Source: Victivallis vadensis
GTDB taxonomy: Bacteria; Verrucomicrobiota; Lentisphaeria; Victivallales; Victivallaceae
Assembly: GCF_003096415.1 (NCBI RefSeq)
Contig: NZ_QEKH01000013.1
Span: 1 to 64,000 of the forward strand
Reading direction: 5' to 3'
DNA: 64,000 bases
Shown piece by piece: positions 58,026 through 64,000 of this stretch. The position numbers were made by a program, and so were the translations under genes. The notes beneath the pieces were generated by a model. The model made no database searches and had not been told where the DNA came from. It worked only from the letters and a program-made list of their open reading frames with translations. Within the stretch, counting starts at the first letter, position 1; the number at the start of each line of letters is the position of its first letter.

Positions 58026-59120
58026 TTACAGAAATTCCCTGAGTTCCGGACGGGAATCGGCGAGCTTCAACAGCTCCTTGATCCGCTGCGCCTGGTCTGC
58101 CCGGCAGACCAGGGTCGCATCCTCCGTCTCCACGATCACCAGATCCTCCACGCCGATCGCGGCGACCAGATGGCTGGGACGGCCGGAGACGATCAGGTTG
58201 CGGCAATCCACACCGGCAAACAGGCCGTCGGCCAGGTTGCCGTCGGAATCCGGCTTCAGGTGGTTCCGCAACGCGGGCCAGCTGCCGAGGTCGTCCCAGT
58301 CGAAACGGCACTCGGCGACGCCGACGTTCTCCGCTTTTTCCATCACCGCGTAATCGATGGAAATACGGGGCTCCTTCACAAAACGCTCCGGCAGCTCCGT
58401 TTCCAGCGCATTGCGCCGCTCCATCTCCAGAACATCCCGGAAAAGCCCGGCCAGTTGCGGCGCATACCGCTCGAACGCCTGCATCAGCGAACGGACCTGC
58501 CAGATGAACATCCCGCTGTTCCAGCGGTAGCATCCCGCCGCCAGAAAACGTTCCGCCGTCGCCGCATCCGGCTTCTCCTTGAAGCCAAGCCCCCGGAAGA
58601 AACGGGTCCCGGTGCCGGTTTCCAGCGCCCCCCCGCAGTGAATGTAACCGTAGCCGGTAGCCGGTTCCGTCGGATTGACGCCGATGGTGAACAGCCAGCC
58701 GGGCCGGGTCGCGGCCAGTTCCGCCGCGTCCTTCAGCACCGCGCGCAGCTGCCCGGCCTGTTCGATCGCGTGGTCGGCGGGCAGCGTCAGCATCACCGCA
58801 TCCGCCCCCCCCCGCGCGGCGACCAGCGCGGCCGCCAGCGCGACGCATGGACCGGTATCGCGGGCAGCCGGCTCCCCGATGATGTTCTCCGGCGGCACCT
58901 CCGGCAATACGGAACGGATCTGCCCGGCATAATCGCGGTTGGTGACAACCAGAATCCGCTCCGGCGGCACCAGCGGCTGAAGCCGGGATGCCGTCATCTC
59001 CAGCATCGTCCGGTCCCCCAGCAGCTTCTGCAGCTGTTTCGGCCGCGCATTGCGGCTCCGCGGCCAGAAACGTTCACCGCGGCCGCCGGCCATGATAACG
59101 GCATAGATATTGTTGTTCAT
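58026..59120 (-). CDS. mannose-1-phosphate guanylyltransferase
   Basis: A 364-residue nucleotidyltransferase. IYAVIMAGGRGERFWPRSRN then ARPKQLQKLLG is the GT-binding signature; VMLTLPADHAIEQ and YGYIHCGG follow, then FKEKPDAATAERFLAAGCYR with WNSGMFIW, as in ManC/GMP enzymes. It makes GDP-mannose for polysaccharide or glycoprotein synthesis. The isomerase half of bifunctional ManC is absent. The ATG at 59120 is preferred over the frame start at 59186, which would overlap a terminator. It is followed after 2 bp by coaX. Confidence 0.92.
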   Translation of the reverse strand: MNNNIYAVIMAGGRGERFWPRSRNARPKQLQKLLGDRTMLEMTASRLQPLVPPERILVVTNRDYAGQIRSVLPEVPPENIIGEPAARDTGPCVALAAALVAARGGADAVMLTLPADHAIEQAGQLRAVLKDAAELAATRPGWLFTIGVNPTEPATGYGYIHCGGALETGTGTRFFRGLGFKEKPDAATAERFLAAGCYRWNSGMFIWQVRSLMQAFERYAPQLAGLFRDVLEMERRNALETELPERFVKEPRISIDYAVMEKAENVGVAECRFDWDDLGSWPALRNHLKPDSDGNLADGLFAGVDCRNLIVSGRPSHLVAAIGVEDLVIVETEDATLVCRADQAQRIKELLKLADSRPELREFL

Positions 59121-59167
59121 AACTGAAATCCCGATACCGGCGGGAATCCCCCCTTCCCGAAAAATGG

Positions 59168-59196
59168 AAAAATCCGGCCGGAACAATTCCGGCCGG
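59168..59196 (-). terminator. intrinsic terminator of the gspE-gspE-gspF operon
   Basis: A perfect 10-bp stem CCGGCCGGAA / TTCCGGCCGG with a 3-nt loop is followed on the minus strand by ATTTTTCC. It lies 23 bp after the gspF stop and separates this operon from the mannose-1-phosphate guanylyltransferase gene. Confidence 0.9.
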
Positions 59197-59218
59197 CCGT
59201 CGCGGAAGCGCCGCTTCC

Positions 59219-60478
59219 TCAGCTGAGTTTTTCGATGATCTTGGTCAGCGGCAGGAAAAGCGCGATCACGATGCCGCCGACGATCACGGCCAGCAGCACG
59301 ATCATCAACGGCTCGATCATACTGGTCAGCGCGCTCACCGCGTTGTCCACTTCCTCGTCGTAGGTGTTCGCGATCTTGTCGAGCATCTCCGGCAACTTAC
59401 CGGTTTCCTCGCCCACTTCCACCATACTGATCACCATTTCCGGGAAGATCTTGGTGCCGCTGAGCGGCTTGGCGATGCCTTCGCCCTCCTTGACCGCGTC
59501 GTGCACTTTCTGGATCGCGGAGGCGACCGTTTCATTGCCGCTGGTCTCCTTCACGATCGACAGCGCGTTCAGCACCGGCACGCCGGAGGACATCAACGTG
59601 CCCAGCGTGCGGCTGAAACGCGAAATCGCCGTTTTGGAAATGATCGGCCCGAAAAGCGGCATGTTGTATTTGCACCAGTCCACCCCCCACTTGCCGGCGG
59701 GAATATGAACGATCACCTGATAGAGGGCGACCACGCCGACCACGCCTCCGATATAGTAGTACCAGTGGGACACCAGCGTGTTGCTGATCCCCATCACCAG
59801 CAGCGTGATGTCCGGCAGCGGCTCGTTCGGCCCCAGCAGTTCCGTGAAGATCTTCTGGAAGTTCGGCACGATGAAGATCATCAGGCCGACCACGGCCAGC
59901 AGCGCGATGGTCAGCACCACGCACGGATAGATCATCGCCGACTTCACCTTGCCCGAAATACGGGCCGCTTTTTCCATGAAACTGGCCAGGCGGTCGAGAA
60001 TGATCTCCATCGCACCGGAAGCCTCACCCGCCCGGACCATGTTCAAATAGAGCTTGTCAAAAGACCTCGGATGCTGCGCCAGCGCCTCCGCGAACGTCGC
60101 TCCGCCCTCGACCGTCTCCGCCGTTTTGCTGAGCACGATCTTCACCGCCGGGTTTTTCGCCTGGCGTTCGAGGGTATGCAGCGAACGGATCAGCGGCAAC
60201 CCGGCGCTGAGCAGAATCGCCAGCTGGCGCGTCACCACGGTCAGTTCCTTACGCTTGATCACCACCGGGCCGAGCGCCATATTCATGCCGCCCCCCTTCT
60301 TCTTGCCGGTGCGGGTGGAAGCCCCTTTTTTCACGGCGGCCACCGCCGGTTTCAGTGAAGTGGGAAAGAGTCCTTTGGCTTTCAGGGCGGAACTGGCGGC
60401 GTCTTCGCTTGCAGCTTCGATCTTGCCCTTCTGCTCCTTGCCGTTGCCATCCATCGCAGTGTAGATAAATTGCGGCAT
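59219..60478 (-). CDS. gspF: type II secretion / type IV pilus inner-membrane platform protein
   Basis: A 419-residue GspF/PilC-family protein. It begins MPQFIYTAMDGNGKEQKGKI with the usual short N-terminal domain, then two T2SSF repeats with FTRQLAILLSAGLPLIRSLH-like sequence (VTRQLAILLSAGLPLIRSLH, about 80-99) and FSRTLGTLMSSGVPVLNALS (about 285-304), and three TM helices including the C-terminal IVLLAVIVGGIVIALFLPL. It anchors the assembly ATPase and helps pull pseudopilins from the membrane. It is the last gene of the operon, 52 bp after gspE. Confidence 0.95.
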   Translation of the reverse strand: MPQFIYTAMDGNGKEQKGKIEAASEDAASSALKAKGLFPTSLKPAVAAVKKGASTRTGKKKGGGMNMALGPVVIKRKELTVVTRQLAILLSAGLPLIRSLHTLERQAKNPAVKIVLSKTAETVEGGATFAEALAQHPRSFDKLYLNMVRAGEASGAMEIILDRLASFMEKAARISGKVKSAMIYPCVVLTIALLAVVGLMIFIVPNFQKIFTELLGPNEPLPDITLLVMGISNTLVSHWYYYIGGVVGVVALYQVIVHIPAGKWGVDWCKYNMPLFGPIISKTAISRFSRTLGTLMSSGVPVLNALSIVKETSGNETVASAIQKVHDAVKEGEGIAKPLSGTKIFPEMVISMVEVGEETGKLPEMLDKIANTYDEEVDNAVSALTSMIEPLMIVLLAVIVGGIVIALFLPLTKIIEKLS

Positions 60479-60530
60479 TTTTCAGTTCTCCGTTTCGTTT
60501 TTCGGACCCGCGTTCTGCGGTTTTCTTATA

Positions 60531-62219
60531 TTATGTGTAGCGAACGACTTCGTCCACACTGGTTTCACCGTTGTACAGCGCCAGCATGCCGTCTTCGCGC
60601 AGTGTGCGCATCCCCAGCTCCCGCGCCTTGTCGCGGATCACCGTGGTCGGCGCATTTTCGGAGATCAGCTCGCGGATCTCGCTGTTGACCACCAGCAGCT
60701 CGGTCAGCGCCTTCCGGCCTTTGTAGCCGGTATAGTTGCAGATCTGGCAGCCTTTGCCGTAGCAGAACTGGTGGTCCCCGATTTCGTCGCGGTCCATATT
60801 GAGCCGGTCGAGGTCCTCGTCGGTCGGCGTATAGAACGCCCGGCAGTTCTTGCAGACCCGGCGGATCAGGCGCTGGCCGAGCACCCCCGCCAGCGACGAA
60901 CTGATCAGGAACGGCTCCACGCCCATATCCACCAGACGGGTCACCGTGCTGGCGGCGTCATTGGTGTGCAGTGTGCTGAACACGAAGTGTCCGGTCAGCG
61001 ACGCTTCGATCGCGATCTGCGCGGTTTCAAAGTCACGGATTTCACCGACGAGAATCCGGTCGGGGTCCTGACGGAGAAATGCGCGCAACGCCCGCTGGAA
61101 GGTCATGCCGACCGCATCGTTGATCGGGCACTGAATGATCCCCTCGATATCGTATTCGACCGGGTCTTCTGCGGTCAGCAGCTTGTCCTCGGGATTGTTG
61201 ATTTCGCCGAGCGCGGAGTACAGCGTCGTGGTCTTGCCGGAACCGGTCGGACCGGTCACCAGCAGAATGCCGTTCGGCAGATGGATCAGCTCGCGCAGCT
61301 TTTCCAGCACATCCTCGCCGATCCCCAGCGAGTCGAGACTCAGGTTCACCACGGAACGGTCGAGCACGCGGAGCACCACCGATTCTCCATAGCTGGTCGG
61401 CAGACAGGAGACACGCAGGTCAACCGGCTTGCCGTTGGCTTTCAGCTGGATACGGCCGTCCTGCGGGCGGCGGCGCTCGGAAATATTCAAGCCGGAAATA
61501 ATCTTCACGCGGCTGATCACCGGCACCGCCAGACTCTTCGGCGGCGGCGGCATCTCATAGAGCGCGCCGTCCACCCGGTAACGGATCCGGAAGTTCTTTT
61601 CAAACGGTTCAAAGTGGATGTCCGACGCCTTGTCCTTGATCGCCTGCTGGATCACCACATCCACGAATTTCACGATCGGAGCGTCGTTGGCATGGTCCTC
61701 GTCCTCGTCGACCGCCTCCAGCTCCGCCGGAGTCAGTTCCGCGATGATATCGGCCACCGAGTCGATCTTTTCCGGGTAGTACCGCTCCAGCTCCTCGTCG
61801 AACTGGTCCGGGTCCACCGGAACCGGCAGGATGTTCGCATTCACCACGAAACGCAGCGTCTCCGCGGTCTGGTAATCCAGCGGCGAACGCATCGCCAGAT
61901 CCAGCTGGCCGTCCTCGTAACGGATCGGGATCACACCGTAACTGCGCGCGGTGTTGTTCTCCACCATCTTGATCACCGACTCCTCGATATCCGGGGAGTT
62001 CTTTGGAGTCCACACATAGGACCCCAGGTTGTCGGCCATCATCTGGAGCATCTCCTGCTTCGTGAACAAACCGTAATTCTCGATCACCTCCATCAGCGGC
62101 TTGCCGGAGCGCTCGACTTCCTCGACCACATCGTGGAGCTGCTCACGCAGCTGCGGATGGACGCTCGCACGTTCGTTGACCAGAAGGTCGATCAGGGCTG
62201 AACTTTCAATATCAAGCAT
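60531..62219 (-). CDS. GspE/PilB family assembly ATPase, copy 1
   Basis: A 562-residue T2SS/T4P ATPase. An N-terminal MshEN-like domain (about 1-150) precedes the core: Walker A in LLVTGPTGSGKTTTLYSAL (about 320-340), Asp box, Walker B and the His box (GEIRDFETAQIAIEASLTGH), and a C-terminal zinc site with CKNC and CQIC spaced as in GspE/PilB. It powers pseudopilin assembly. It lies 15 bp after a second GspE-type gene and 52 bp before gspF. The two ATPases are clearly paralogous but diverged. I cannot tell whether each serves a different machine. Confidence 0.93.
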   Translation of the reverse strand: MLDIESSALIDLLVNERASVHPQLREQLHDVVEEVERSGKPLMEVIENYGLFTKQEMLQMMADNLGSYVWTPKNSPDIEESVIKMVENNTARSYGVIPIRYEDGQLDLAMRSPLDYQTAETLRFVVNANILPVPVDPDQFDEELERYYPEKIDSVADIIAELTPAELEAVDEDEDHANDAPIVKFVDVVIQQAIKDKASDIHFEPFEKNFRIRYRVDGALYEMPPPPKSLAVPVISRVKIISGLNISERRRPQDGRIQLKANGKPVDLRVSCLPTSYGESVVLRVLDRSVVNLSLDSLGIGEDVLEKLRELIHLPNGILLVTGPTGSGKTTTLYSALGEINNPEDKLLTAEDPVEYDIEGIIQCPINDAVGMTFQRALRAFLRQDPDRILVGEIRDFETAQIAIEASLTGHFVFSTLHTNDAASTVTRLVDMGVEPFLISSSLAGVLGQRLIRRVCKNCRAFYTPTDEDLDRLNMDRDEIGDHQFCYGKGCQICNYTGYKGRKALTELLVVNSEIRELISENAPTTVIRDKARELGMRTLREDGMLALYNGETSVDEVVRYT

Positions 62220-62234
62220 TTTTCTACCCGTGCC

Positions 62235-63959
62235 TCAGTTTTCATCCATCAAAGTAACGAAGATCACCTCTTCCAGCGTCGAGATGCCGGCTTCGGCTTT
62301 GCGCATCGCATCCTCGCGCAGCGAACGCATTCCCGCCAGACGGGCCGCTTCGCGGATCACGCCGGTGGATTCATTCGCGAAGATCAGCCGTGCCATGTCT
62401 TCGGTCACCTGGAAAATTTCATAAATACCGATACGCCCCTTGTAGCCGGTGTTGCCGCACCGCTTGCATCCGGCCCCCTTGTAAAACTGGTGATTGGCCA
62501 GATACTCGTCGGAAAGGCGGAGCATCTTGATCTCCGACTTGGTCGGCGTGTACGGCTGCTTGCACTCCGGGCAGATCCGGCGCAGCAGCCGCTGCGCCAT
62601 CACCGCCCGCAACGCGGTCGCCACCAGAAACGGCTTCACTCCCATGTCCACCAGTCGGGTGATCGCACCCGGGGCGTCGTTGGTGTGCAGCGTACTGAAC
62701 ACCAGGTGGCCGGTAAGCGCCGCGTTGATCGCGATTTCAGCGGTTTCCAAGTCGCGGATCTCACCGACCATGATGATATTCGGCGCCTGGCGGAGCATGG
62801 AGCGCAGCGCCGCGGAAAAGGTCATATCCACATGCCGGTCCACCTGCACCTGGTTGATGCCGGCGAGCTGGTATTCAACCGGGTCCTCCACCGTGATCAG
62901 CTTGCGGCTGGTGGTGTTGATCGTATTCAGGAACGCGTACAGCGAAGTGGTCTTGCCGGAACCGGTCGGGCCGGTCACCAGAAAGATGCCGTCCGGATAG
63001 TTGATGATCCTGTTGACCATTTCAAGGTCGTCCGCATAGAAGCCGAGCTTCGGAATGTCGAGCTGGATGCTCGCCTTGTCCAGAATACGCATGACGATAC
63101 TCTCGCCGTGGGTGGTCGGAATCGACGACACGCGCAGGTCGATATCCTTATCCCCGACCGTCACCTGGATGCGCCCGTCCTGCGGAATCCGCTTTTCGGT
63201 AATGTCCAGCCGGGCCATGATCTTCACGCGGCTGGTGAAGTTCGCCTGCATGAATTTCGGCGGGCCGTCCACCTCGCGCAGCGCGCCGTCCACCCGGTAG
63301 CGGACGCGGTAGCGCTTTTCCATCGGTTCGAGGTGAATATCCGACGCTTTCATCTTGTAGGCGTCGATGATCAGCATCGTGACCAGGCGGATGATCGGAG
63401 CGTTTTCGTCGTCGTCGGCTTCGGCGTCCCCCAACGCGCTGGTGTTCTCGCCGTTTTCGATGATCATGTCGGCATCGCCGATCGCGTTGTCGTCGACATA
63501 ATGCTTGACCTGCTCGGATTCATCCGCATAGTGCTTCAGAATCTGTTTCTCGATCTGGCTCTGCGGCGCGACCACCGCATCGACGTCTCCGCCGAGAATA
63601 TAGCGAATCGTATCGAGCGTCTCCATATCGGAGGGGTCGCTCATCGCGACGGTCAGGATGTTGTCGTGCTTCGCGACCGGCACCACCCGGTAGTGCTGCA
63701 CCACGTCGGGGCCGAGCGCATCGATCACCCCCTGCGGAATATCGAAGCTGGAAATATCGACCAGCTCCATTCCGTACTGTTGCGCAAGCATCGCGAGCAG
63801 CTCCTGCTCCTGAATCACGCCGTTTTTCTTCAGAATATCGACGGCGTCCGTCAATCCGCCGGTCGTCTCCGCTTCCTCGCGGGCTTTTGCCACCTGCTCC
63901 GGCGTCACCATGCCGTATTCTTCGAGCAGACTGAGCACGTATTCGGTATCTCTGGCCAA
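62235..63959 (-). CDS. GspE/PilB family assembly ATPase, copy 2
   Basis: A 574-residue paralogue. The N-terminal MshEN region (about 1-160) includes LLAMLAQQYGMELVDISSFD. Walker A is in FLVTGPTGSGKTTSLYAFL, the catalytic core has GEIRDLETAEIAINAALTGH, and the zinc site uses CPEC and CKRC. The ATG at 63959 fits the family's normal length; nothing upstream in the remaining 41 bp can be judged. It is the first visible gene of the gspE-gspE-gspF operon, ended by the terminator at 59168. The operon may extend beyond the window. Confidence 0.92.
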   Translation of the reverse strand: MARDTEYVLSLLEEYGMVTPEQVAKAREEAETTGGLTDAVDILKKNGVIQEQELLAMLAQQYGMELVDISSFDIPQGVIDALGPDVVQHYRVVPVAKHDNILTVAMSDPSDMETLDTIRYILGGDVDAVVAPQSQIEKQILKHYADESEQVKHYVDDNAIGDADMIIENGENTSALGDAEADDDENAPIIRLVTMLIIDAYKMKASDIHLEPMEKRYRVRYRVDGALREVDGPPKFMQANFTSRVKIMARLDITEKRIPQDGRIQVTVGDKDIDLRVSSIPTTHGESIVMRILDKASIQLDIPKLGFYADDLEMVNRIINYPDGIFLVTGPTGSGKTTSLYAFLNTINTTSRKLITVEDPVEYQLAGINQVQVDRHVDMTFSAALRSMLRQAPNIIMVGEIRDLETAEIAINAALTGHLVFSTLHTNDAPGAITRLVDMGVKPFLVATALRAVMAQRLLRRICPECKQPYTPTKSEIKMLRLSDEYLANHQFYKGAGCKRCGNTGYKGRIGIYEIFQVTEDMARLIFANESTGVIREAARLAGMRSLREDAMRKAEAGISTLEEVIFVTLMDEN

Positions 63960-64000
63960 ACCTCTACCCCCGGTAACTGTGTGCCGACCCGGTTCCGGTG

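Noticed and set aside
57313-58848. Extended 511-residue frame for pantothenate kinase
   Set aside because: The upstream 275 codons lie opposite or within the guanylyltransferase gene in another frame and are Arg/Gly-rich without motifs; the conserved start is at 58023.

Overview
The window reads as a chromosomal segment of a GC-rich, Gram-negative, carbohydrate-degrading bacterium. The best guess is the Lentisphaerota (Victivallis-like) within the PVC group. This rests on several pseudopilin-like proteins with an [14 protein letters not shown] methylation helix and an H-X9-DG tail, long secreted clan GH-A hydrolases, many LacI-type sensor regulators, and a type II secretion/type IV pilus assembly cluster. 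This is inference from gene content; there is no rRNA here to settle it.

Layout. 1-5303: a MATE exporter, then a tight operon of two ArnT-like membrane glycosyltransferases and a phospholipid-methyltransferase-like enzyme (envelope lipid modification). 5304-5830: a palindrome-rich repeat and an operator/promoter. 5831-9942: the first regulator - pseudopilin - glycoside hydrolase triad. 9943-10800: a small ORF and two repeats. 10801-17142: a sugar acetyl esterase, a DUF3793-flavodoxin operon with two TTAG-N6-CTAA operators, another ArnT-like enzyme, rpmA and obgE, ending in a repeat abutting a transposase remnant. 17418-22868: a giant hybrid sensor kinase. 22929-24021: three gene remnants joined head to tail. 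24012-28273: a GntR/LacI-type regulator, a divergent DMT-type transporter, a ~770-bp imperfect giant inverted repeat, and an FAD-dependent oxidoreductase. 28569-33866: the second triad. 33910-35148: tag and an HD-domain gene. 35313-41893 (minus strand): the third triad. 42103-45706: xseA, gatB-recO and an initiator tRNA. 46030-53890: an SGNH/DUF4886 hydrolase, an unknown two-gene operon, a glycosyltransferase, a double-NDK-fold protein and a SpoIIE-type phosphatase. 53962-59120: carB, coaX and a mannose-1-phosphate guanylyltransferase. 59219-63959: gspF and two gspE/pilB ATPases.

How the genes may work together. The most striking pattern is the same three-gene cassette three times: a sugar-sensing regulator, then one pseudopilin-like protein, then one large secreted glycoside hydrolase, co-directional with gaps of 9-25 bp. 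The window also carries part of the core machinery (two GspE, one GspF) that could assemble pseudopilins. I infer that each hydrolase may have its own substrate-induced pseudopilin for secretion or surface display. The second theme is a dispersed family of hairpin-rich, REP-like elements at six sites, one paired as a giant palindrome whose two arms show compensatory changes in a local hairpin. One copy directly abuts what looks like the C-terminus of a REP-associated Y1 transposase.
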